Source of the DNA: Sipunculus nudus | Taxonomy: Eukaryota; Annelida; Sipuncula; Golfingiida; Sipunculidae | Direction of reading: 5' to 3' | Length of the DNA stretch: 64,000 nucleotides | Assembly (NCBI GenBank): GCA_026874595.1 | Contig: CM049320.1 | Span: 44,342,714 to 44,406,713, forward strand | Shown here: in pieces, positions 12,288-22,785 of the stretch | Position numbering within the stretch: the first letter of the stretch is position 1 | Layout of the letters: every line of letters begins with the position of its first letter | Program-made: the position numbers and the translations under genes | The notes under the pieces: model-generated | Seen by the model: only the letters and a program-made list of their open reading frames with translations | The model's database searches: none | What the model was told of the DNA's origin: nothing

Positions 12288-13020
12288 TTATCAGATGTTG
12301 TCTTGGGTTGTCCTGTTTCTCTTTCTCTGTCTGCTGCATGTAGGGTTGGGATGATATGATGGTTTGCTGTTTTTCCATGGTTTTGGTATGGGGATCTGCC
12401 AGCTTGTGGGTAGTACAGATACTTTATGGGAGGGGGAAGGGGGATGGGGGAATTACTTACAAGTGTCATAGAATGACAAGTACTGGAGTGTCTGGATACT
12501 GTTATACACTAGGTCTGAGAGACCTAGTGTCATGTGAGTGTCTGGACCCATGTATTACTCAGACCTAGTGTCAGGTGAGTGTCTGGCCCCATGGACCACT
12601 CAGACCTAGTGTCAGGCGAGTATCTGGACCCATGGATCACTCGGACTTAGTGTAAGGTGAGTGTCTGGGCCCATGGATCACTCAGACTTAGTGTCAGGTG
12701 AGTGTCTGGGCCCATGGATCACTCAGACTTAATGTCAGGTGAGTGTCTGGGCCCATGGATCACTCAGACCTAGTGTATCACACTTTTGAACAGATTTATC
12801 CAACAGGATACCAGTTTATCACAGGCCTGTTACACACATCAGACCAGGATGCTGTGGTTTCATGTTGAATACCACATCAGCCTGGTCAGAGTATGTCTTT
12901 ATTACAGGCCTTACCGAGATATTCAGCTGTTTTGGCCAGCATGTGCTAATGTTACTGGTATTCAGAACAATGGATGGTTGTGGTTTGTCACAATGTTAAG
13001 TACTGGGACTTTATGTTTAG
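12288..13020 (+). other. End of the intron before exon (a)
   Basis: Apart from the 41-bp array, this is unique sequence. No upstream kinase exon is seen: no APE, WEM or G-Q-x-P-W type coding joins in phase 0 to exon (a). The acceptor GGGACTTTATGTTTAG is adequate. Confidence 0.5.
12515..12780 (+). repeat. 41-bp minisatellite carrying splice-donor consensus
   Basis: The unit is about ...CACTCAGACCTAGTGTCAGG then TGAGTGTCTGG, with starts of GTGTCTGG at 12538, 12579, 12620 (variant), 12661, 12702 and 12743, an exact 41-bp period. CAGGTGAGT, the full 5' splice-site consensus, occurs at 12572, 12695 and 12736, and AAGGTGAGT at 12654. The array ends about 240 bp before exon (a). Confidence 0.9.
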
Positions 13021-13170
13021 ATACTGGAAGCTATTGACGAGCCTACGTGCCAGCGACTGGAGCAACCGGAATTCTGCCCATGTGATTACTATGAGATTAT
13101 GTTAAAATGCTGGGACCACGACCCGGATGCTCGCCCCACCTTCTCTAATGTACTTCACATGCTGCCCCAG
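13021..13170 (+). CDS. TNK2: ACK exon (a): end of tyrosine kinase domain
   Basis: Fifty codons (visible residues 1-50), phase 0 at both ends, acceptor TTTATGTTTAG and donor GTGAGC. The translation carries the last helices of a protein kinase C-lobe: ILEAID, a proline/cysteine stretch matching the ACK 'RPxxCP' region, then the subdomain XI signature CWxxxPxxRPTF (C30, W31, P35, R38, P39, T40, F41). The arginine of this motif pairs with the APE glutamate in kinase folds. The catalytic HRD and DFG motifs must lie in upstream exons; I searched 1-13020 by eye for them and saw none, so the preceding intron is at least 13 kb. The exon lies about 240 bp after a 41-bp minisatellite and 306 bp before the next exon. 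Confidence 0.9.
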
Positions 13171-13364
13171 GTGAGCTGTGTTTCATTCTCTTTGTATATC
13201 AAGTTTCTGAATTAGAATGTACATTAAAGTTTACTCTGCTTGAACACCCATGACCATGTTTTATTCAGTTTAAATTTTTAAGAATATTTCTTTTGCAAAT
13301 AAATGTACATGCAGAAGATTTGCCATGCTTTATGTGATGTAATATAACATGATTGATGTACTAG

Positions 13365-13502
13365 CAGGACACTGCATCCTGTATTTATGTAACTGTTGTT
13401 GTTGTAGACTAAACCAGAGCAGGTACAGGCTGTCAGGACACTGCACCCTGTATTTATGTAACTGTTGTTGTTGTAGGCTAAACCAGAGCAGGTACAGGCT
13501 GT
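13365..13502 (+). repeat. 69-bp tandem duplication spanning intron end and exon (b) start
   Basis: Copies 13365-13433 and 13434-13502 differ at about two positions. Each has the acceptor GTTGTTGTTGTAG and the first 27 coding bases (CTAAACCAGAGCAGGTACAG...). The acceptors end at 13407 and 13476. Use of the first would give ACT in place of GCT and reach TAA at 13459-13461. Confidence 0.95.
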
Positions 13503-13580
13503 CAGGGAGTGCCTCCCTGATGGTACACAGGAGGCACTCAGCTTCAAAACAGGGGAAGTTATCACGGTCCTTGACAATAA
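13477..13580 (+). CDS. TNK2: ACK exon (b): first half of SH3 domain
   Basis: This 104-nt exon ends with two bases of a codon (AA) at donor GTGAGT. It encodes visible residues 51-84, running AKPEQVQAV then LPDGTQEALSFKTGEVITVL. The second part matches the RT loop and 'GDxIxVL' strand of SH3 domains, at the position where ACK proteins have their C-terminal SH3. The start at 13477 (after GTTGTAG) is chosen because the alternative acceptor 69 bp upstream, at 13407/13408, reads into TAA at 13459-13461. Both acceptors belong to a tandem duplication, described separately. The usual ALYDY motif is degenerate here. Confidence 0.87.
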
Positions 13581-15344
13581 GTGAGTACACAAAAAACCCA
13601 CTTTTCAGAATGAACACTTACCATGTGCCATTGGACTCATCATGGTACCATCATGGTTTAAGAATTTTGCAGGCTCACATGTCAAGTCCTTCCTAGCTAA
13701 ATACAACATTATGTACCCAGCATGGATAGGGCAATTATTAGCTGTACCTTTGAAATTGAAATCTAAAATTAATCATGTAAATTAAACAAAAAAAATAAGG
13801 CAAAATTGAAAAAATTAAACCAAAAAAAATCATCGACAATTGTGCAAAATGTATTCAACATCAAAATTCAGCGAAACATTTCAACATGTAAATTTAGTGA
13901 ATTACAAGAACTGATACATTTAAACTCATGTGGAAGAACTGGTACACAATGGAGTAACCTTAAACTCAGTTAAACAACATTAACATGCCTCTTCCTATTT
14001 CTCTCCGCTGACACAAGATCCAAAATGTTCGAATGACTGAGCATGTCACCTTTCAGAACCACAGTAGTTACAGCGAGATCCCTATTCTTCCATGATCAGC
14101 ATGTTTTGATTGTCAGCCAACCCCAAACCAGGAATATTCAGCAGTATATGGCATGATGAAGAAGGCTGTCTCTTGGCTGTGTAGTGATCAGATTTACTCA
14201 CTGTTGACATGCTGTTAATGATTGCACTTTCAAGTGAAATCCTATATTTCTTTGATGAAGGTTGGGTTGGGACTGTGGACAAACAGTCATCAAATCATTA
14301 TTAATTACTTGTATGCTTAGATACGGTGAAGCTGTAAGTTTGATTTTTTCTATTCATGGGACTCATGCATAATTAGCACCAGGCCTTCTGATGTTTGACA
14401 ACTGGGAGGTCACCAAGGTGTTACTGTTTATCATAGTCATGAATGTTGGTTCTTGTCGGAGATGATAATGCTAAATGCCAAATAAGAACTTAATAAAATA
14501 AGGAGGGGAATTTGTCTTCAGGGAATTGCCATATTACACAGAATGCTGGATTATCAGGTACCATATTAAAGGGATCTGTCAACATGTATCTTCAAAGCCT
14601 GATTTGAATACAGCCCAGTACATACAGTACAGTATATCACACCTTATAATCTCAAACAAACATAGGTAGAAATTTTTTTTAAAGATTGTTTTTCCAAAAT
14701 TATATATGAACCAAAAATTAATTCCTTTTTACAAAATATTTGCCAAGCATATACTGTGGTTGCCTTTTTATTGGTGAGAGTTTTAATTTTGGGATATTCA
14801 CGAATGTGAAATAATCGTGAATATGAATTCCTCAGGAATAAGACGCCCCATCAACTAAAATAACCTCTTTAAACAACCTCACTAGCAACCTAATTTGTGC
14901 CTGGTTGTAAAACTGGTCCATGCATTAGCCATACACACAGACTGTGATACATATCGACTGTGATAACAGTTCCTGATTTAATGACTGAACTAGAAATTAG
15001 TTATTGTAGGATTATTTGGTATCTGCATTAATTTAGATTTTATAGAGAAAAAGGCTTAAAAACCTTTAAAAATCTTCTCTGAAACTGTTCAGCCAAATTG
15101 TCCAGTATTTCACAAAGATGTTCCTTGGAACAATCTTTCTCAAGTTTGTTCAAATGGTTTCAGTTTGATGATTTTTGACAGAATTACAGGAAGTTGAACT
15201 TAGTTATCTGTGCAAAAAAGCATACTAAACTTAAAAATCTCAGAAACAGCTTGAGCTGTCTTCACCAAATTTTATGCCAATGTTTGTCACATGAGTCATA
15301 TCTGAAATTGAGGTGTTGGTGACGCCACCTACATTGATCTGTTT
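13581..15344 (+). other. Mostly unique intron sequence
   Basis: No gene, RNA or clear repeat was found, apart from a diverged family I-like segment at about 15060-15340 ('TTCAGCCAAATTGTCCAGTA') that also occurs near 29020. Confidence 0.4.
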
Positions 15345-15349
15345 TTAGC

Positions 15350-17130
15350 TCAGCTGACTATAAGTCATCTGAGCTATAGTCGTGGTCCATTGTCCGTCGT
15401 CTGTCCATCTGTCCATCCGTCCGTCCATAGATGTGGCACATTTTGAAACCGTAATACCTAGTAATCCAAAATTCAGCATAATGTTAGATGTCCACAAGAT
15501 CTCCTACCAAGCCAAAAACTGGGTCTTAGCGACTTTGTTCCTTTGAGAAATTAAGGAAAAACCTCAATTTTTTTTATTAAAATCCTATTATCACACTCAG
15601 GACTGCCTTATATCAAAACCACTCATCTGTTTTTCCTCATATTTACCATAAATATTCCTCTGTATAGTTCCTATGTACATGCCAGAAATTAGGTCTGTAT
15701 TATATAATTTAAAAAAGTTATGGGCCCAAACATAATGCATTTTGTAAATAATCAGGAAAGAAATTTTATCACTTAACACAAAACTTGTTAAAGCTAAGCA
15801 CTTTTTTTCCAGTAATATTACTTTTATTAACCAAAATTAAATTGTATACCCAAAATTAGATCAAAATCTTTTAAATTTTTTAAAATATTAGCAAAAATAA
15901 AAAATTGGTACCTTAAATTTTGCCCAACTTTGACCATGGCACTTTTTTTGCTGTAACTGCTGTGGATTTAATTTCACAGCATGTTTTTGTTAGCATTTCA
16001 ACTGTTAACACCAAAAATTTGAAACCAGTTGATCAAAAACTGTAGATTTTATTCAAGTTTTCAAGCACCATGTCACATATTGCTAGTGTTATGCAGTTTG
16101 CTAGAGCTCAGCTCCCGAGCTTCAGCTCTAAGTTCCTTAAATTTGGCATACAGTTAGATTTCTCCAAAATCCCCTACCATGCCAAGAATTTGGTCACTAG
16201 GACTTAATTCCTTTGAGATATCAATGAAAAACTTCATTTTTCCATTAAAAACCCATTGTTACACTTTAAGACTGCCTAATATCAAAACCACTGATCTGAC
16301 TTTAATCATAAATAATATACATTTTTTTCTATACATTCGCTATGCACATGCCAGAATGATGTCAGTATTGCATAATTGTTTTAAGTTATGGGCCCAAACA
16401 TAATGCACTTTGTAAAAAATCAAGAAATATATTTACTCCCTTAACAAGGGCATTGCTGAAGCTAGAGATTTTTTTGTCAGGGATGTAACATTATTTAATC
16501 AAGATTCAATTGAATACCCAAAATTAGTTCTGAATTTTTCATATTTTATAAGTTATTAGTATAAATATAAAATTAGTACCTTAAATTTTGCCCAACTGTG
16601 ACCATGGCACGTTTGTTTCCCGTGAGCACTGTTGATATAATTTTCATATCATGCACACATAAGGATTTCAGCTTTTTAGTTTAGAAAGCTTAAAGAAATT
16701 GGCCAAATATTGTAGCTTTTATTATAGTCGCCAGCCTAGGTCTGGCGACTATAGGCTAATCGTCGTGTCTGTTTGTTTGTTTGTTTGTCTGTTTGTCTGC
16801 ACGCTACAGGTCGCAATTTTGCATCAGTGGCTTTGAAACTTATAGGTGAAGTGTTAAATGGGTATCCCTCGGAGCCTATTATTTTTGGCCTTGATCGGTC
16901 CAAGGGCAAGGTCACGGTTCTTGGCAACCGCTGGCGACTATGTCATGATTACATCTTGTTAATGTTTTTTATGAGACCCTATCAGACTTTGGCTCTCTCC
17001 AGCCCCTCTTGAGTCACCTGTATGTTGACCTTGTTGACCTTTCATCAAATTATGCACGCTTGAGGCGAGAATCCAGGCAGCTTATGGTCAGCCACAGTTG
17101 ATCCAGGTGTTCAACCCAACTCATCTAGTA
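15350..17130 (+). mobile_element. Old family E element hosting a small insertion
   Basis: The 5' hairpin AGCTCAGCTGAC/GTCATCTGAGCT is at about 15350, followed by (GTCC)n. The body is paralogous to 40193-42100 and 43880-44760. It is split by a 236-bp element at 16724-16959. The 3' end is decayed near 'CAACTCATCTAGTAGTTTT'. Confidence 0.55.
16724..16959 (+). mobile_element. Family F: 236-bp element with 11-bp terminal hairpin
   Basis: It starts with ATAGTCGCCAG, CCTAGGT, CTGGCGACTAT (16724-16752), a perfect 11-bp stem. The same CTGGCGACTAT recurs at 16931-16941 near the 3' end (so inverted to the 5' arm), followed by ATCTTGT. The paralogous locus at 44570-44590 reads CTTTTATTAAAG through the site, so it is the empty site; no target duplication is seen. 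A (GTTT)n tract is internal. Non-autonomous. Confidence 0.78.
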
Positions 17131-18141
17131 GTTTTAACCAACAACATAACAATAAACAATAAATAAATAAATTTTTATTGGTTTTTAATAACAAATTAAA
17201 GAAAAATAGAAAAGGAATTTGTTAGTTTATAATAACAGGAAATTAACTTGCAGTTACTGATGATATAAGAATCTTGTATCGATGGGTAGAATGTCACATA
17301 TTCCAAATAACACCATGCAGTCACCTATGGCATTTTCAGTTCAATTTTAATGATAAAGAAGTAAATCATATTATTCATTACTAATCATTAGGGATTATAT
17401 GAAGGAAATTAATGATAGACAAAGATGCAGTTGATAATATTAATCTAGATTCCTACTGTGTCTAGTGTGTACATTGATGTGAAATAAGTCCAGAATGAAT
17501 TTTTTACAGTTATTTTTTAATATAAATAAAAGCCATAAAACCAGGTACTTATGATCATTATTTAAATGTGTGAATTTTGTATATTCTGGATTCTCAACAT
17601 CATTGTTTGGTGAAAACTGAATAAATACCAGACATGGTGCGAATACTTTGTAATTGTATTTAAATACGAATATGATTATGTAATCCATTAAATTTCTTGC
17701 ATAAAGAATGGGAATTCAGGTAAAAATGAAAGTATATGAATACTCGTGCAAATACTTTCAAAATGTATTCATGAATGCATTCATGAATATATTCTTTAAT
17801 ATTATTTTAATAATCATATCAGTTATATTTCATTTTAAAAAATCATACGATTCTCTTATTATTTTTAATAAAAATTATATTTTGGACAATATTTGTAATT
17901 TTTTTAATAAATAGTTAAACTCTTATATTATATGTTCTGCTTATAAGTAATATGGCCAAGTCAAAATCTGTGTGACAGTAGTACTCCATTTGTTAATAAA
18001 ATAAATGAAATCAATCCTCTTCCCTGTCTCCAAAGATACTATCAAAATCATAGATAAGCTAAACAACAACAATTCATAATACAGCTTATATTTATTACCA
18101 CACAAAACCAGCATGTGCCTCATTTCTAAATAATATTTTTT
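17131..18141 (+). other. AT-rich intron without clear features
   Basis: It contains A/T-rich stretches such as AATAAATAAATAAATTTTTA and a segment paralogous to 44760-44950 and 48830-49070. No coding is supported. Confidence 0.4.
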
Positions 18142-19160
18142 AGCTCAGCTGACTTTCAGTCATGCTGGGCTATAGCGATGGGTCTTTGTCCGTCGTCCTT
18201 CCGTCTGTCCGTTAGCAGGGCACAAATCGTAACTGTAGGGGCTAGGGCCATGAACCCTATGCAGTCTTAGAGGTTATAAAAAGATCTCCTTACAAACCTG
18301 AAATTAGGTCACTGCGACCTATATTCTGGAAGTTATGGGGTGTGTTTGCACCCCCCAGAAATAACTCTTTGAGACAAAATTTTCATCCCAAACCAAAAGG
18401 TCAAAGGTCCAGGTCACAGGAGCCTCTTCTTTGAAAAGCCTGTGGATGCATTTTAAGCCAACCCTTTCATCCCAATTCTTTGATCTTTCACATATAGCTC
18501 ACCTACTAAGTAGGAGAAGAATCCTATAGATTTTGAGGTCACAAGGTCAAAGGTCAGGGTCACAGGATCCACTTCTTTGAAAAGGTTGTGGACACATTTC
18601 AAGCTAGACTTTTCATTCCAAACCTTTCAGCACTGATATCGCTTCTCTGCCAACAGAGGAAAAGACCTGGATTTTGTGGTAGGTGGTGCAACCTACATAC
18701 ACAATTGGGCTGCAGACATCCATGCTAATATGCAACACTTCACTCTATTTCCCCTTGCCACTCAATCCATGCCTCACTTCACCTGTTCCACTCTGATTTA
18801 GGCGGATACACGTAGTCGCTTGTCGACTACCCGTATTCTAGTTCTTGCATGTATTTCCTTGATTTTTGCTATATATTTTGATCTTATATTTGCCCTTTGT
18901 GGAGTTTCTTTTGAGACTGACAGGTTTCAAGCAAGCTGTTGGAATAGTTCCTGATAGCTTAACAATCATGCATTTTCCTCAGACCATAAATTCACTGTGT
19001 TTTAACCAGACATAGGTGATATATATTTCTGTTGTCATAGAAAATTTTCAACAAATTGGCAAATTGGTTCTTCAAAATTTGACTGGAAGTTGTGAATCTC
19101 AGTCCATGATGTCACAGGTCATGCTTGGCAGCTGAGCGTTATGACCCATGGGTCACTTGT
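18142..19160 (+). mobile_element. Family E element (1.0 kb) with internal replacement by family B 3' end
   Basis: Its first 0.5 kb match 33115-33710 and its last 0.3 kb match 35220-35538 closely. The middle 1.5 kb is missing and replaced by a family B fragment that ends in the intact hairpin GTAGTCGCTTGTCGACTAC (18812-18830) and CTAG (18838-18841). Family E resumes at the next base (TTCTTGCATG). Confidence 0.75.
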
Positions 19161-19205
19161 TTATCATATATAACAGCTGAGCGTCATGACCCATAGGTCC
19201 CTTGT

Positions 19206-19885
19206 TAATTAATTTTTATCGGATTTTTCATTTTTGGGCTTGTGAGCGGGATATCTCAAAAAGGATTCACCGTAGGAATTTTATTTTTTCAGTGAAGATG
19301 TATATTGACAAAATCTCGGTCAAGTTCAAAGATTGGTGACCTTGACCTAATTTTCTACATTTAAGAGCTGATTATAGAAAAAACATTTAGAAGCTTATTT
19401 CTCAGGAACCATTGGGTGGATTTTTACAATACTTACTATGATCATAGGGACTGATGGTCTATAACTGCTGAACAAGTTTGGGGGCGCCACCTGCAATTTC
19501 TGATTTTAAATGAATTTTCTTGGATTTTTCAACTTTGGCCTTGTGAGCGGGATATCTCTGAAAGGATTCACAATAGTAATTTTATTTCTTTGGTGAACAT
19601 GTATATCGACAAAAATCTCAGTCAATTTGGAAGATGGGTGACCTTGACCTAGTTTTCAAGGTCACAGAGCCTATAATAGAATAAAACTTTGAAGCTTATT
19701 TTTCAGGAAGCATTCGGTGGATTGTTATGAATCATGGTACATACCTCTCCATTTCAAATTTATAACTGAGACATGTACACATATACATCCATCTGATAAC
19801 AGATATTTAGTAATTGTTACTATTACCACCTCTAAACACTGTTCTTTTGGCTGAGGGCTCTTGTCAGCTTCTGCTGATATTCTAG
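19206..19885 (+). mobile_element. Family C fragment ending at the 45-bp minisatellite
   Basis: Repeated 'TTGTGAGCGGGATATCTC...AAAGGATTCACC' units lead to the 3' end TCAGCTTCTGCTGA (19864-19877), TATT, CTAG (19882-19885). The minisatellite starts at the very next base. A short family E-type end (19169-19205) precedes it. Confidence 0.65.
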
Positions 19886-22076
19886 TTGAAATAAGCCCTT
19901 GTCTACCACTGACCATTTTGCTTTAGTTTGTTGATATTAGCCCTTGTTGACCACTGACCATTGTGCTTTAGTTTGTTGATATAAGCCCTTGTTGACTGCT
20001 GTCCATTGTGCTTTTGTCTGTTGACATAAGCCAGTGTTAACTACTGACTGTTGTTGTTTAGTTTGTTGATATTAGCCCTTTTGACCACTGACCATTTTGC
20101 TTTTGTCTGTTGACATAAGCCGGTGTTAACTACTGACTGTTGTTGTTTAGTTTGTTGATATTAACCCATGTTGACTACTGACCATTGTGGTGTATTTTGT
20201 TGATATTAGCACTTGTTGACCACTGACCATTGTGCCTTAGTTTGTTGAAATAAGCCCTTTTGACCACTGACCATTTTGCTTTAGATTGTTGATACTAGCC
20301 CCTATTGACCACTGACCATTGTGCTTTAGTTTGTTGATTTTAGGCCTTGTTGTGACCACTGACCATTGTGCTTTAGTTTGTTGATATTAGCTCTTGTTGA
20401 CCACTGACCATTGTGCTTTAGTTTGTTGATATTAGCTCTTGTTGACCACTGACCATTGTGCTTTAGTTTGTTGATACTAGCCCCTATTGACCACTGACCA
20501 TTGTGCTTTAGTTTGTTGATATGAGCTCTTGTTGACCATTGACCATTGTGCTTTAGTTTGTTGAAATAATCCCTTTTGACCCCTGACCATTTATCTTTAG
20601 TTTGTTGATACTAGCCCCTGTTGACCACTGACCATTGTGCTTTAGTTTGTTGATATTAGCCCTTGTTGACCACTGACCATTTTGCTTTCGTTTGATGATA
20701 TTAGCCCTTGTTGACCACTGACCATTTTGCTTTAGTTTGATGATATTAGCCCTTGTTGACCACTGACCATTGTGCTTTAGCTTGTTGATATTAGCCCTTG
20801 TTGACCACTGACCATTGTGCTTTAGTTTGATGATATTAGCCCTTGTTGACCACTGACCATTGTGCTTTAGTTTGTTGATATTAGCCCTTGTTGACCACTG
20901 ACCATTGTGCTTTAGTTTGATGATATTAGCCCTTGTTGACCACTGACCATTGTGCTTTAGTTTGTTGATATTAGCCCTTGTTGACCACTGACCATTTTGC
21001 TTTAGTTTGTTGATATTAGCCCTTATTGACCACTGACCATTGTGCTTTAGTTTGATGATATTAGCCCTTGTTGACCACTGACCATTGTGCTTTAGTTTGA
21101 TGATATTAGCCCTTGTTGACCACTGACCATTGTGCTTTAGTTTGTTGATATTAGCCCTTGTTGACCACTGACCATTTTGCTTTAGTTTGATGATATTAGC
21201 CCTTGTTGACCACTGACCATTTTGCTTTAGTTTGATGATATTAGCCCTTGTTGACCACTGACCATTGTGCTTTAGTTTGTTGATATTAGCCCTTGTTGAC
21301 CACCGACCATTGTGCTTTAGTTTGTTGATATTAGCCCTTGTTGACCACTGACCATTGTGCTTTAGTTTGTTGATATTATCCCTTATTGACTACTGACTTG
21401 TTGTTTAGTTTGTTGATATTAACCCTTGTTGACTACTGACCATTGTGGTGTATTTTGTTGATATTAGCACTTGTTGACCACTGACCATTGTGCCTTAGTT
21501 TATTGAAATAATCCCTTTTGACCACTGACCATTTTGCTTTAGATTGTTGATACTAGCCCCTATTGACCACTGACCATTGTGCTTTAGTTTGTTGATTTTA
21601 GGCCTTGTTGTGACCACTGACCATTGTGCTTTAGTTTGTTGAAATAATCCCTTTTGACCACTGACCATTTATCTTTAGTTTGTTGATACTAGCCCCTGTT
21701 GACCACTGACCATTGTGCTTTAGTTTGTTGATATTAGCCCTTGTTGACCACTGACCATTTCGCTTTAGTTTGATGATATTAGCCCTTGTTGACCACTGAC
21801 CATTGTGCTTTAGTTTGTTGATATTAGCTCTTGTTGACCACTGACCATTGTGCTTTAGTTTGATGATATTAGCCCTTGTTGACCACTGACCATTGTGCTT
21901 TAGTTTGTTGATATTAGCTCTTGTTGACCACTGACCATTGTGCTTTAGTTTGTTGATATTAGCCCTTGTGGACCACTGACCATTGTGCTTTAGTTTGTTG
22001 ATATTAGCTCTTGTTGACCACTGACCATTGTGCTTTAGTTTGATGATATTAGCCCTTGTTGACCACTGACCATTGT
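19886..22076 (+). repeat. 45-bp minisatellite, about 48 units, abutting exon (c)
   Basis: The consensus unit is TTGTTGATATTAGCCCTTGT followed by TGACCACTGACCATTGTGCT and TTAGT. The period is 45 bp. Variants are TTGATGATA, CTAGCCCCTATT and AAATAAGCCC. A block with the same unusual variants is present near 20120-20350 and 21380-21615, about 1258 bp apart. Each unit carries CTGAC (branch-point consensus) and GCTTTAG (acceptor-like). On the minus strand the period keeps a 149-codon frame open (15-residue repeat); this is a by-product. Confidence 0.95.
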
Positions 22077-22093
22077 ACAATTGTTTACATCAG

Positions 22094-22239
22094 CCCTGAG
22101 GGAGCTCCTGTTGATGGAATGTGGAAAGGGGTACTTGAGAATGGACGGACAGGTTTCTTCTACCCGGGTGACACCACACCTTACATAGAAATCAAAACCA
22201 TTTCACCAGCAACAAGACCCAGGAAGGTCACCAGAAGAG
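22094..22239 (+). CDS. TNK2: ACK exon (c): second half of SH3 domain and basic linker
   Basis: A 146-nt exon with acceptor TTTACATCAG and donor GTAGGT. Its first base completes a split AA|C codon (Asn) and its last base starts a split Glu codon. The translation has the SH3 hallmarks W95 (conserved tryptophan), GVLENGRTGFFYPGD (the G-x-F-x-P turn) and then a basic linker, SPATRPRKVTRRG. The first of the usual paired tryptophans is replaced by Met. The exon sits 17 bp after the end of a 45-bp minisatellite, whose last unit provides the best branch-point candidate (CTGAC, A at 22069, 25 nt before the exon). SH3 in ACK proteins mediates intramolecular control and partner binding. Confidence 0.88.
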
Positions 22240-22785
22240 GTAGGTAAAAAGAGGCAGCAGACAGTCAACAGATAGCTCTGTCAGTCTTTAAGATCAGCAG
22301 ATAATGTTTGAAAAAGTGCAGACTGACCAACTGGTGTTTGTTACAGAAAAACCGGTTACAAATGAATATTTATTTTGGACAGATTTAGTTTTAATTAAAA
22401 AATTATACATGGCATCTTAATAATAGATACATCTTAATAATAGGGGATATAGTGATCAGCTGTTCGTCATTCTTAGAATCTGTCCATCCATAAATTTTTT
22501 TAGGGGCACAATATCTCAAAAAGTTTTACTCTGATTTACTTCAAATTGTAGAAGCAGGTGCATCTTATGGGTCTCCAGAGCTGATTAGGTTTTGGTCACA
22601 CTTGAATGATTTTTGTAATTTTTAAATTTTTTATGCAAAATTTTAACATATCATATGCGACTCTATCTCAAAAAGTTAAACTCAGATCTATTTCTTATTC
22701 TAAAAGCAGGTGCATCTTATGGGTCTCCAGAGCTGTTTAGGTTTTGGTCACACTGGAATGAATTTTGGATTTTTTATGAATTTTT
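22240..22785 (+). repeat. Intron start with diverged repeat units
   Basis: About 22490-22780 has two units with 'ATCTCAAAAAGTTTTACTCTG' and 'GCAGGTGCATCTTATGGGTC'. The rest is unremarkable. Confidence 0.45.

Noticed and set aside
1-13020. Upstream kinase exons (HRD, DFG, APE coding)
   Set aside because: Looked for on the + strand with phase 0 joining exon (a); none seen among the repeats.
21631-22080. 149-codon minus-strand frame of a 15-residue repeat (NGQWSTRANINKLKH)
   Set aside because: It is produced by a 45-bp non-coding minisatellite whose period is a multiple of three; unit variants carry changes and stops elsewhere in the array, and there is no splice or promoter context.
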